Source: Amycolatopsis sp. WQ 127309 (GTDB lineage: Bacteria > Actinomycetota > Actinomycetes > Mycobacteriales > Pseudonocardiaceae). Taken from it: 64,000 nucleotides of DNA. This document shows positions 34,901 through 42,727 of this stretch, one piece after another (position 1 is the first letter of the stretch; every line of letters starts with the position of its first letter). A program made the translations under genes and the position numbers. The notes under the pieces were generated by a model. The model searched no databases and was not told where the DNA came from. It worked only from the letters and a program-made list of their open reading frames with translations. The DNA lies in contig NZ_CP095481.1 of assembly GCF_023023025.1 (NCBI RefSeq), positions 4,712,001-4,776,000 on the forward strand, in the 5' to 3' direction.

Positions 34901-36208
34901 TTGAAGCGTCTCCTTTCCGTTTTTGTCGCTGTACTGGGTTTTCTGGCTTTCCTGGTGCCCACGGCCGACGCGCGGACGCCGTTCGTCAAGCCGTTCATGG
35001 GCTGGAGCAGCTGGAGCCTGGAATCCGCCACCCGGGCCGGTTACGGCACCGCGTGGCTGAACGAAGGGCACATCCGCGACGCGGCCGACGCCCTCGCGGG
35101 CAAGCTCAAGTCCGCCGGTTACACCAACGTCAACATCGACTCGGGCTGGAACGCGGACCTCGCGTGGGTGTTCCACACCGACGTCAACGGGATCCCGGCG
35201 CCGGATCCGGGCCGGTTCCCGTCCGGGATCCCCGCGTTGGCCTCCTACGTCCACTCGCGTGGGCTGAAGCTCGGCCTGTACGCGGTGACCGGGCTGGAGA
35301 AGGAGGTCTACGACAAGAACGCGCCCATCCTCGGGACGTCGTGCCACGCGCAGGACATCGCGTACCGGCCGCTGACGCCGTCCAACGGCTGGGGCGGCAA
35401 CTGGAAGGTCGACTTCGGGAACCCGTGCGCGCAGAAGTACTACGACTCGATCGTGTCCCGGTTCGCGTCCTGGGGCGTCGACTTCGTCAAGGTCGACGGG
35501 ACGACGGCGGACAACGTCGCCGACATCAGGGCGTGGTCCGCGGCCATCGACCACGCGCGGCGGCCGATGTGGCTGACGGCGAGCGCATGGCCGGTGCCGC
35601 GATCCATCGGGCCCGCGCTCGCTCCTTACGCCAACGGCGTGCGCATCGACACCGACGTCGAGTGCTACTGCGACACGGTGTCCTCCTGGGACAGCTCGGT
35701 GAAGGCGCGCTGGACGGACCTGCCCTCGTGGCAGGGCGTGTTCGGGCCCCAGTTCCGGCCGGACCTGGACTCGATGCCGATCAGCAACAACACCGGCAGC
35801 GGCATCCAGGACGGCATCTCCGATGTCGAACGGCAGAGCGTGATGACGTTCTGGTCGATGGCGTCCTCGCCGCTGTACGTCGGGGGTGACATCTACTTCC
35901 TGGACCCGGCCGCGGTCTCGATCTTGACGAATCCCGAGGTCATCCGCGTCGACCAGGCCGGGTCCTACCCGACCCAGGTGACCGGCGGCGACCTTCAGGT
36001 GTGGCGGAAGCGTGCCCCGGACGGCCGGACGTACGCGGCCGTCTACAACCTGGGCTCGGCACCGGCGGACATCCGGGTGGACCTCGGTGGTCACGGGTCG
36101 AGCCCGGTGCGTGACCTGGTCGCCCGGTCGGACCTCGGGCGTTTCCGGGGGTCGTGGACCGCTTCGGCTGTTCCGGCTCACGGCTCACGGTTGGTCCGGA
36201 TCGGCTGA
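34901..36208 (+). CDS. Secreted alpha-galactosidase, GH27
   Basis: The protein is 435 residues. It has a signal peptide (LKRLLSVFVAVLGFLAFLVP, cleaved near TADA), then MGWSSWSLES and YTNVNIDSGWN, the nucleophile Asp199 in FVKVDGTT, and the acid/base region RIDTDVE (Asp250 or Asp252), plus a C-terminal beta domain. TTG 34901 is preferred because GAGGAG at 34886-34891 gives it normal spacing; the GTG at 34892 would overlap that site. It should release galactose or trimmed sugars outside the cell for the adjacent importer. Alpha-N-acetylgalactosaminidase activity is possible in this family. Confidence 0.88.
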   Translation: MKRLLSVFVAVLGFLAFLVPTADARTPFVKPFMGWSSWSLESATRAGYGTAWLNEGHIRDAADALAGKLKSAGYTNVNIDSGWNADLAWVFHTDVNGIPAPDPGRFPSGIPALASYVHSRGLKLGLYAVTGLEKEVYDKNAPILGTSCHAQDIAYRPLTPSNGWGGNWKVDFGNPCAQKYYDSIVSRFASWGVDFVKVDGTTADNVADIRAWSAAIDHARRPMWLTASAWPVPRSIGPALAPYANGVRIDTDVECYCDTVSSWDSSVKARWTDLPSWQGVFGPQFRPDLDSMPISNNTGSGIQDGISDVERQSVMTFWSMASSPLYVGGDIYFLDPAAVSILTNPEVIRVDQAGSYPTQVTGGDLQVWRKRAPDGRTYAAVYNLGSAPADIRVDLGGHGSSPVRDLVARSDLGRFRGSWTASAVPAHGSRLVRIG

Positions 36209-36218
36209 TCGTTGTTCT

Positions 36219-36263
36219 CGAAGGGGACTTTTCTTGCGCGAACGGCGGGAAAAGTCCCCTTCG
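36219..36263. terminator. Terminator of the alpha-galactoside operon
   Basis: CGAAGGGGACTTTTC (36219-36233) is the exact reverse complement of 36249-36263, with a 15-base loop. It lies 10 bases after the GH27 stop and upstream of the pca promoter. Confidence 0.75.
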
Positions 36264-36324
36264 TCGTGCCTGCGTCATCCATTGGGTGGAAGACGTCTGG
36301 TCGCCGCCCCGGCCATCGTGTTAT

Positions 36325-36339
36325 GTTCGATCACAGAAC
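36325..36339. promoter_or_regulatory. Probable PcaR operator upstream of pcaI
   Basis: GTTCGATCACAGAAC has GTTC/GAAC ends and closely resembles the Pseudomonas PcaR (IclR family) site GTTCGATAATCGCAC. It lies 35-49 bases upstream of pcaI, and the IclR gene at the end of the operon is its expected ligand. The match was made from memory, not by a motif search. Confidence 0.5.
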
Positions 36340-36373
36340 GAGTGTGCGTGATGCGAACAGGTGGGAGTGCGGG

Positions 36374-37183
36374 ATGGCGGAGCTGCTGTCGCTGGAAGAG
36401 GCCGTGGCCCGGCTGGTGCACGACGGCGACACCGTCGCGCTGGAGGGCTTCACGCACCTCATCCCGGTCGCGGCCGGGCAGGAGATCATCCGCCAGCGGC
36501 GGCGTGACCTCACGCTGGTGCGGATGACCCCGGACATCGTCTACGACCAGCTCATCGGCGCCGGCTGCGCGAGCAAGCTGATCTTCTCGTGGGGCGGCAA
36601 CCCCGGCGTCGGCTCGCTGCACCGGTTCCGCGACGCGGTCCAGCACGACTGGCCGGTGCCATTGGCGATCGAGGAGCACAGCCACGCGGGCATGGCGAAC
36701 CGCTACGTCGCGGGCGCGTCGGGCCTCCCGTTCGCGGTCCTTCGTGGCTACACAGGCACGGATCTCCCGGCACAGACCGACACCATCAAGCCGATCACCT
36801 GCCCCTTCACCGGCGAGCAGCTGACAGCGGTGCCGGCCCTGAACCCGGATGTCACGATCGTCCACGCCCAGCGCGCGGACCGCGCAGGCAACGTCCAGAT
36901 GTGGGGCATCACCGGCGTCCAGAAGGAAGCGGTCCTGGCGGCGAAACGCTCGCTGGTCACGGTGGAGGAGATCGTCGACGACCTGGAACCGCGCCCCGGT
37001 GCGGTCATCCTCCCGGGCTGGGTGGTCACGGTGGTGTCGGAAGTCCCCGGCGGCGCCAAGCCGTCGTACGCGGCGGGCTACTACGAACGCGACAACTCGG
37101 CCTACCAGGCCTGGGATGAGGTGGGCCGCGATCGCGAGGCGTTCACGAAGTGGCTCGACGACCTGACGGGGGTAACGGCATGA
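36374..37183 (+). CDS. pcaI: 3-oxoadipate CoA-transferase, alpha subunit
   Basis: A 269-residue class I CoA-transferase alpha subunit. It contains DGDTVALEGFTHLIPV, SWGGNPGVGSLHRFRD and AQRADRAGNVQMWG. With PcaJ it moves CoA from succinyl-CoA to 3-oxoadipate in the penultimate step of the beta-ketoadipate pathway. ATG 36374 follows GGGAGTGCGGG. Its stop overlaps the small ORF start (ATGA). In most pca operons pcaJ follows directly; here an extra ORF intervenes. Confidence 0.9.
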   Translation: MAELLSLEEAVARLVHDGDTVALEGFTHLIPVAAGQEIIRQRRRDLTLVRMTPDIVYDQLIGAGCASKLIFSWGGNPGVGSLHRFRDAVQHDWPVPLAIEEHSHAGMANRYVAGASGLPFAVLRGYTGTDLPAQTDTIKPITCPFTGEQLTAVPALNPDVTIVHAQRADRAGNVQMWGITGVQKEAVLAAKRSLVTVEEIVDDLEPRPGAVILPGWVVTVVSEVPGGAKPSYAAGYYERDNSAYQAWDEVGRDREAFTKWLDDLTGVTA

Positions 37184-37433
37184 CCCCCACCGGGTTCTCC
37201 CTGGCACAGCCCACCGGCAGCACGTCCTCCCGGGCGCTCGGCGGCGAGGTCGCGGCCCCCTTCTCCGGCGCGGCGGTCTTCGGCCGAGCCGGCGTGGACC
37301 CGGCTCGCGCGACCCCGTCCCGGTCGTCCGGCCCAGCGGTCGCCGCCCCCTTCCCCGAGGCGGCGCCCACGGCCCCGGTCCCCACCGCGACCACCCCCGA
37401 CACCGGCTCCACCGCGGAGGCAACGGCATGACC
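37174..37433 (+). repeat. 12-bp direct repeats bounding the ORF between pcaI and pcaJ
   Basis: AACGGCATGACC occurs at 37174-37185 and at 37422-37433, 248 bp apart, each carrying an ATGA start-stop overlap. Removing one repeat plus the interval would place pcaJ directly on pcaI with the usual ATGA coupling. This suggests an insertion or duplication between the two repeat copies. Confidence 0.7.
37180..37431 (+). CDS. Small low-complexity ORF between pcaI and pcaJ
   Basis: An 83-codon frame starting MTPTGFSLAQPTG and rich in Ala, Pro, Thr, Ser and Gly, with no predicted fold, membrane helix or cysteine. Its ATG overlaps the pcaI stop and its stop overlaps the pcaJ ATG, so ribosomes could pass through it to keep pcaJ coupled. 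I do not recognise it. It may be a disordered coupling peptide or an insertion kept open only because a stop would uncouple pcaJ. Confidence 0.5.
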   Translation: MTPTGFSLAQPTGSTSSRALGGEVAAPFSGAAVFGRAGVDPARATPSRSSGPAVAAPFPEAAPTAPVPTATTPDTGSTAEATA

Positions 37434-38186
37434 ACCGACTACACCGCCGATGAGATGATGAGCGTCGCGGCCGCCCGCGCCCTCGGCGACGGCATGTCCT
37501 GCTTCGTCGGCATCGGCCTGCCGAGCAAGGCGGCCAACCTGGCCCGCCGCACCCACGCCCCGGACCTGACCCTGATCTACGAGTCCGGCTGCCTCGGCGC
37601 GAAGCCGTCCCGCCTCCCGCTCTCCATCGGTGACGGCGAGCTGGCCGACACCTCCGACGCCGTGGTCAGCGTCCCGGAGATCTTCAACTACTGGCTCCAG
37701 CCCGGCCGCATCGACGTCGGCTTCCTCGGCGCCGCCCAGCTGGACAAGTTCGGCAACATCAACACCACCGTGATCGGCTCGGACTACCACGATCCGAAGG
37801 TCCGCCTGCCCGGCGCGGGCGGCGCCCCGGAGATCGCCGCGTCCTGCCGCGAGGTGTTCGTCGTGCTCCGGCAGAACCCCCGCGCGTTCGTCGAGAAGGT
37901 CGACTTCGTGACGTCCTTCGGCCACGGCACCGGCAAGGGCGACCGCGAGCGCCTCGGCCTCCCGGGCCAGGGCCCGACCCTGGTGGTCACCGACCTGGGC
38001 CTGCTGCGCCCGGACCCGGAGACCGCGGAGCTCACCCTCACGGAGCTCCACCCGGGCGTCGAGCTGGAGCGCGCGGTGGCGGCGACCGGGTGGACACTGA
38101 AGGTCGCGGACGACCTCAAGACCACTCCCGCCCCCACCGAGGAGGAGCTGACGGTGCTGCGAGATCTCGAAAAGGCAAGCAAGTGA
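37428..38186 (+). CDS. pcaJ: 3-oxoadipate CoA-transferase, beta subunit
   Basis: A 252-residue class I CoA-transferase beta subunit. The catalytic Glu region is LIYESGCLGAKP, and FVGIGLPSKAANLAR, GFLGAAQLDKFGNINTTVIG and CREVFVVLRQNPRAFVEKVDFVTS are typical. It pairs with PcaI. ATG 37428 overlaps the end of the small ORF. It is followed after 16 bases by the thiolase. Confidence 0.9.
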   Translation: MTTDYTADEMMSVAAARALGDGMSCFVGIGLPSKAANLARRTHAPDLTLIYESGCLGAKPSRLPLSIGDGELADTSDAVVSVPEIFNYWLQPGRIDVGFLGAAQLDKFGNINTTVIGSDYHDPKVRLPGAGGAPEIAASCREVFVVLRQNPRAFVEKVDFVTSFGHGTGKGDRERLGLPGQGPTLVVTDLGLLRPDPETAELTLTELHPGVELERAVAATGWTLKVADDLKTTPAPTEEELTVLRDLEKASK

Positions 38187-38202
38187 CCCGGAAGGCCACC
38201 GC

Positions 38203-39384
38203 ATGACCGACGTCTACGTCCTCGACGCGCTCCGCACCCCGTTCGGCCGCTACGGCGGCGCGCTGGCCGGCGTCCGGCCGGACGACCTCGCCGCGACCGC
38301 GCTCCGGGCCATCCGGTCCCGCAACGACCTTGATCCGTCCACAGTGGACGAAGTGACCCTCGGCGACGCGAACGGCGCGGGTGAGGACAACCGCAACGTC
38401 GCCCGCATGGCCACCCTGCTCGCGGGCTGGCCGACGAGCATCCCCGGCAACACCGTCAACCGGCTGTGCGGCTCCGGGCTCGACGCGGTGATGCAGGCCA
38501 GCCGGTCGATCCAGGTCGGCGACGCGTCCCTGGTGGTCGCCGGCGGCGTCGAGTCGATGACCCGCTCGCCGCTGGTCATGCCCAAGCCGGAGAAGGCGTT
38601 CCCGGCGGGCAACCAGACCCTCTACAACACCGCGCTCGGCTGGCGCATGGTCAACCCGGCGATGCCGGGGCACTGGACGATCTCGCTCGGCGAGTCCACC
38701 GAGAAGCTCGCCGAGCAGTACGGCATCGGCCGTGACGAGCAGGACGCCTTCGCGGCGCGCAGCCACGTCAACGCCGCCAAGGCGTGGGACGAGGGCTTCT
38801 ACGACGACCTGGTCGTCCCGGTCGACGGCGTGGACCTGGCCCGCGACGAGAGCATCCGCCCGGACTCCAGCCCGGAGAAACTGGCGAAGCTCAAGCCCGC
38901 GTTCCGCAAGGAAAACGGCACCGTCACGGCGGGCAACGCGTCACCGCTCAACGACGGCGCCTCGGCGCTGCTGCTGGGTGACGAAGCGGCGGCGAACCGG
39001 CTCGGCCGGGCGCCGCTCGCCCGGATCGCCGGCCGCGGCGCGGCGGGGGTCGACCCGGACGTCTTCGGCATCGGCCCGGTGCGCGCGGCCGAGATCGCGC
39101 TGGAGCGCGCCGGCATCGGCTGGGACGACCTGGCCGCGGTCGAGCTGAACGAGGCCTTCGCCGCGCAGTCCCTCGCCTGCCTGCGCGACTGGCCGAAGCT
39201 CGACCTGGAGATCGTCAACACCCACGGCGGCGCGATCGCCATCGGCCACCCGCTCGGCGCGTCCGGCGGCCGCATCCTCGGCACCCTGGCGCACGACCTG
39301 CACCGCCGCGGCGGGGGCTGGGGACTCGCCGCCATCTGCATCGGCGTCGGCCAGGGCCTGGCCGTCGTCCTCGAAGGCCGGTAA
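38203..39384 (+). CDS. pcaF: 3-oxoadipyl-CoA thiolase
   Basis: A 393-residue thiolase with the nucleophile Cys in NRLCGSGLDAV, NEAFAAQSLAC, His in GHPLGASGGRILGTL and second Cys in ICIGVGQG (commonly CVGGGQG). VYVLDALRTPFGRYGGALAGVRPDDL at the N-terminus is close to PcaF. It cleaves 3-oxoadipyl-CoA to succinyl-CoA and acetyl-CoA. It lies downstream of the CoA-transferase in the expected order. Confidence 0.92.
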   Translation: MTDVYVLDALRTPFGRYGGALAGVRPDDLAATALRAIRSRNDLDPSTVDEVTLGDANGAGEDNRNVARMATLLAGWPTSIPGNTVNRLCGSGLDAVMQASRSIQVGDASLVVAGGVESMTRSPLVMPKPEKAFPAGNQTLYNTALGWRMVNPAMPGHWTISLGESTEKLAEQYGIGRDEQDAFAARSHVNAAKAWDEGFYDDLVVPVDGVDLARDESIRPDSSPEKLAKLKPAFRKENGTVTAGNASPLNDGASALLLGDEAAANRLGRAPLARIAGRGAAGVDPDVFGIGPVRAAEIALERAGIGWDDLAAVELNEAFAAQSLACLRDWPKLDLEIVNTHGGAIAIGHPLGASGGRILGTLAHDLHRRGGGWGLAAICIGVGQGLAVVLEGR

Positions 39385-39394
39385 GGGAGGCACC

Positions 39395-40132
39395 ATGGCT
39401 GCTCCGACCGAACTCAAGCTGCCGCACTACGGGCCGGACCCCGAAGGCACGCACCCGCCGCTGGGCTTCACCGGCTACCGGTCCACGGCGTTGCGGTACC
39501 CACGGCAACCGCTGGTGCTGCTCCCGCAGATGCTGACCGAGGTCACCGGCCCGCTGCTCGGCCCCGGCCGGCTCGGCGAGCACGACAACGACCTCACCCG
39601 CCGGCACGCGGAGGAGCCGCAGGGCCAGCGGATCATCGTCACCGGCCGGCTGCTCGACGGCGACGGCCGTCCGGTGCGCGACTCGCTGATCGAGATCTGG
39701 CAGGCGAACGCGGGCGGGCGCTACCGGCACACCGGCGACCGCTGGCCGTCCCCGCTCGATCCGAACTTCGACGGCGTCGGGCGCGCCCTGACCGACAGCG
39801 ACGGGCGCTACACCTTCACCACCATCAAGCCCGGTGCCTACCCGTGGAAGAACCACGACAACGCGTGGCGCCCCGCGCACATCCACTTCTCGGTGTTCGG
39901 CTCGGCGTTCACCCAGCGGCTGGTCACCCAGATGTACTTCCCGGACGACCCGCTGTTCGCCCAGGACCCGATCTTCACCTCGATCCCGGACGAGAAGGCC
40001 CGGCAGCGCATGGTTTCCCGGTACGACCACGAGATCACGCAGTCGGAGTGGGCGCTCGGCTACCAGTTCGACATCGTGCTGCGCGGGTGCGAGGCATCGG
40101 TGTTCGAAGAGGAAGAAGAGGACGACGACTGA
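39395..40132 (+). CDS. pcaH: Protocatechuate 3,4-dioxygenase, beta subunit
   Basis: A 245-residue intradiol dioxygenase subunit. The Fe(III) ligands are visible: Tyr in GGRYRHTGDRW, Tyr in GAYPWKNHDNAWRPAH and two His in RPAHIHFS. It ends in an acidic tail (EEEEEDDD) not required by the family. With PcaG it opens protocatechuate to 3-carboxy-cis,cis-muconate using O2. The start is ATG 39395 after GGGAGG. Its stop shares a base with the pcaG ATG (TGATG). Confidence 0.93.
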   Translation: MAAPTELKLPHYGPDPEGTHPPLGFTGYRSTALRYPRQPLVLLPQMLTEVTGPLLGPGRLGEHDNDLTRRHAEEPQGQRIIVTGRLLDGDGRPVRDSLIEIWQANAGGRYRHTGDRWPSPLDPNFDGVGRALTDSDGRYTFTTIKPGAYPWKNHDNAWRPAHIHFSVFGSAFTQRLVTQMYFPDDPLFAQDPIFTSIPDEKARQRMVSRYDHEITQSEWALGYQFDIVLRGCEASVFEEEEEDDD

Positions 40133-40686
40133 TGCCCGAGCTGCTCCCCACCCCCTCGCAGACCGTGGGCCCGTACCTGTCGATCGGCCTGCCCTGGCCC
40201 GACGGCCCGTACGTCGTCCCGGAAGGCACCCCCGGCGCGCTCTGGATCCGCGGCACGGTGCGCGACGGCGCCGGCGACCCGGTCCCGGACGCCATGATCG
40301 AGACCTGGCAGGCCGACCCCGGAGGCGGCTTCCGCCACCCCGACGACCCCCGCGGCGAGGCGTCCGGCGAGTTCCGCGCCTTCGGCCGCTGCCCGACGGA
40401 AACCGATGGCACGTACGGAATCCTGACCCTGCTGCCGGGCCCGCTGCCCGGCGGGGGCGGCACCACCCAGGCGCGCCACATCGACGTGTCGGTCTTCGCA
40501 CGCGGCCTGCTCAACCGGGTCGTCACGCGGATCTACTTCGCGGACCAGGACAACTCGGCGGACCCGACACTGGCGTCGGTGCCGGCGGAGCGGCGCGACA
40601 CGCTGATCGCCGCGAAGACCGCGGACGGCTACCGCTTCGACGTGCGGTTGCAGGGCGACGGTGAGACGGTGTTCTTCGCCCTATGA
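40132..40686 (+). CDS. pcaG: Protocatechuate 3,4-dioxygenase, alpha subunit
   Basis: A 184-residue subunit, shorter than PcaH and without its iron ligands, with PTPSQTVGPYLSIGL at the N-terminus, MIETWQADPGGGF and IDVSVFARGLLNRVVTRIYF. It is the structural partner of PcaH. ATG 40132 is coupled to the pcaH stop. Its stop overlaps the pcaD ATG by 4 bp, leaving no room for a pcaB gene, which often follows pcaG. Confidence 0.92.
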   Translation: MPELLPTPSQTVGPYLSIGLPWPDGPYVVPEGTPGALWIRGTVRDGAGDPVPDAMIETWQADPGGGFRHPDDPRGEASGEFRAFGRCPTETDGTYGILTLLPGPLPGGGGTTQARHIDVSVFARGLLNRVVTRIYFADQDNSADPTLASVPAERRDTLIAAKTADGYRFDVRLQGDGETVFFAL

Positions 40687-41477
40687 ACGGAGATGGGAAC
40701 GTGAACGCCGTACCTGTGCACCGGGTCGTCGAAGGCCCTGAAGACGGGCCGGTGGTGGTGTTCGCCGGTTCGCTGGGCAGCGACCTCCGGATGTGGGAAC
40801 CCCAGGTGGTTCCGTTGCTGGAGCACGGTTTCCGGGTGGTGCGGTACGACACGCGCGGCCACGGCGCGTCGCCGGTGCCGCCCGGCCCGTACGACCTCGA
40901 CGACCTGGGTGCCGACTTCCTCGCGCTGCTGGACGACCTCGGCGTCGTGAAGGCGCACCTGGTGGGGCTGTCGCTCGGCGGGATGACCGGCATGTGGCTC
41001 GGCGTCCACGCGCCCGACCGGATCGCGAGCCTGGTGCTGTGCTGCACGTCCGCCAAGCTCGGCCCGCCGGAGATGTGGGCGGACCGCGCCCGCACGGTCC
41101 GCGCGGAGGGCACGGCGACCGTGGCCGGCGCGGGTGTCGGCCGCTGGCTGACGCCCGCGTACCGCGAACGGCACCCCGACCGCGCCGCGTTCCTGCGCTC
41201 GATGATCTCCGAGGTCCCGGCCGAGGGCTACGCCTCCTGCTGCGGCGCGATCGAGCGGATGGACCTGCTCGACGTGCTGCCGAAGATCGCCGCCCCCACG
41301 CTGGTCATCGCGGGCGCCGACGACCCGGCCACCCCGCCGGAGGCGCACTCCCGCCCGATCGCCGACGGCATCCCCGGCGCGCGGCTGGAGGTCGTGGCGG
41401 ACGCCGCGCACCTGGGCAGCTACGAGCAGCCCGAGGAGTTCACCAGGCTGATCCTCGAGCACCTGGAGGCACTGTGA
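40683..41477 (+). CDS. pcaD: 3-oxoadipate enol-lactonase
   Basis: A 264-residue alpha/beta hydrolase with the oxyanion and early strand VVVFAGSLGSDLRMWEPQ, nucleophile Ser in GLSLGGMTG, Asp in VIAGADDPATPP and His in DAAHLGSYEQP. It hydrolyses the enol-lactone to 3-oxoadipate. ATG 40683 overlaps the pcaG stop; GTG 40701, after GGAGATGGG, is an alternative. It is a separate gene rather than part of the pcaL fusion seen in many actinomycetes. Confidence 0.9.
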   Translation: MNGDGNVNAVPVHRVVEGPEDGPVVVFAGSLGSDLRMWEPQVVPLLEHGFRVVRYDTRGHGASPVPPGPYDLDDLGADFLALLDDLGVVKAHLVGLSLGGMTGMWLGVHAPDRIASLVLCCTSAKLGPPEMWADRARTVRAEGTATVAGAGVGRWLTPAYRERHPDRAAFLRSMISEVPAEGYASCCGAIERMDLLDVLPKIAAPTLVIAGADDPATPPEAHSRPIADGIPGARLEVVADAAHLGSYEQPEEFTRLILEHLEAL

Positions 41478-41884
41478 CCGAGATGGACAACCGCCACGAG
41501 CAGGGCATGAAGGTGCGCCGCGAGGTGCTGGGCGACGAGCACGTCGACCGCGCGGTCGCGGGCACGACCGAGTTCAGCCGCCCGTTCCAGGACTACATCA
41601 CCGAGGGCGCGTGGGGCACGGTCTGGTCCCGCGACGGCCTGGACCGGCGTACCCGCAGCTGCGTCACGCTGGCGGCCCTGACGGCGTTGCACGCGCACAA
41701 CGAGCTGCCGATGCACGTCCGGGCCGCGGTCCGCAACGGCCTGACCGCGGCCGAGATCGGCGAGGTCCTGCTCCACACGGCCGTCTACGCCGGCGCCCCG
41801 GCGGCGAACGCGGCGTTCGCCATCGCCCAGCGCGCCCTGGCCGAGCTCGGCGAGCCAAGCGCCCTGCCCGCCGACGCCGGATAG
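41474..41884 (+). CDS. pcaC: 4-carboxymuconolactone decarboxylase
   Basis: A 136-residue CMD-family protein with GMKVRREVLGDEHVDRA, FQDYITEGAWGTVWSR, DRRTRSCVTLAALTALHAHNEL and GEVLLHTAVYAGAPAANAAF, the standard PcaC sequence. It decarboxylates 4-carboxymuconolactone to the enol-lactone substrate of PcaD. GTG 41474 overlaps the pcaD stop (GTGA). Confidence 0.92.
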   Translation: MTEMDNRHEQGMKVRREVLGDEHVDRAVAGTTEFSRPFQDYITEGAWGTVWSRDGLDRRTRSCVTLAALTALHAHNELPMHVRAAVRNGLTAAEIGEVLLHTAVYAGAPAANAAFAIAQRALAELGEPSALPADAG

Positions 41885-41893
41885 GGTCTCGGA

Positions 41894-42727
41894 ATGGACG
41901 CGAGTCTGCCCCCCTTCGAAGTCGAACTGGACGGCGAGCCCGCCCACCGCGGTGCCCACCACGTGCAGTCGCTGGAGCGCGGCTTGGCCGTCATCAAGGC
42001 GTTCCACGCGGGCGCGGCCGAACTGACCTTGAGCGACGTCGCCCGCGCGACGGGCCTGACCCGCGCCGCGGCCCGCCGGTTCCTGCTGACGCTGACCGAC
42101 CTCGGTTACGTCCGCACGGACGGCAAGTACTTCTCGCTCACCGCCCGCGTCCTGGAGCTGGGCTACGCGTACCTGTCGAGCATGACGTTGCCCGAGGTGG
42201 CGCAGCCCCACCTCGAGCACCTGTCGGCCGACGTGCACGAGTCGAGCTCGGTCTCGGTGCTGGAGGGGACCGACATCGTCTACGTGGCACGGGTGGCGGT
42301 CTCGCGCATCATGACGGTGAGCATCAACGTGGGCACCCGCTTCCCGGCGCACGCGACGTCGATGGGGCACGTCCTCCTGACCGGCCTCAGCGCCGCGGAG
42401 CTGGAGGCGTACCTCGTGGTCGCGAGGCTGGACCGCCTCACCGACCGCACGGTCACCTCACCCGAGCGCCTGCGCACCGAGCTGGCCAGGGTCGGCGAGC
42501 AGGGCTGGGCCATGGTCGACCAGGAACTGGAGGAGGGCCTCCGCTCGGTAGCGGCCCCGATCCACGACCGCCGGGGCACGGTGGTCGCGGCGGTGAACCT
42601 TTCGACCCACGCGAGCCGCACCACGGCCGAGTCGGTGGAGCGCGACCTGGTCCCACCCCTGCTGGCCACAGCCCGCGCGATCGAGTCGGACCTGTCGGTA
42701 GGAGCCCCGGGCCGAGCCCATGGCTGA
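41894..42727 (+). CDS. pcaR: IclR-family regulator of the pca operon
   Basis: A 277-residue protein with an N-terminal winged helix (SLERGLAVIKAFHAGAAELTLSDVARATGLTRAAARRF) and a C-terminal IclR effector domain (SVSVLEGTDIVYVARV, GTRFPAHATSMGHVLL). PcaR/PcaU/PobR proteins of this type respond to 3-oxoadipate or protocatechuate. It lies 10 bases after pcaC at the operon end. A GTTC-GAAC operator upstream of pcaI fits it. Its 3' end overlaps the next gene by 8 bp. Confidence 0.88.
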   Translation: MDASLPPFEVELDGEPAHRGAHHVQSLERGLAVIKAFHAGAAELTLSDVARATGLTRAAARRFLLTLTDLGYVRTDGKYFSLTARVLELGYAYLSSMTLPEVAQPHLEHLSADVHESSSVSVLEGTDIVYVARVAVSRIMTVSINVGTRFPAHATSMGHVLLTGLSAAELEAYLVVARLDRLTDRTVTSPERLRTELARVGEQGWAMVDQELEEGLRSVAAPIHDRRGTVVAAVNLSTHASRTTAESVERDLVPPLLATARAIESDLSVGAPGRAHG

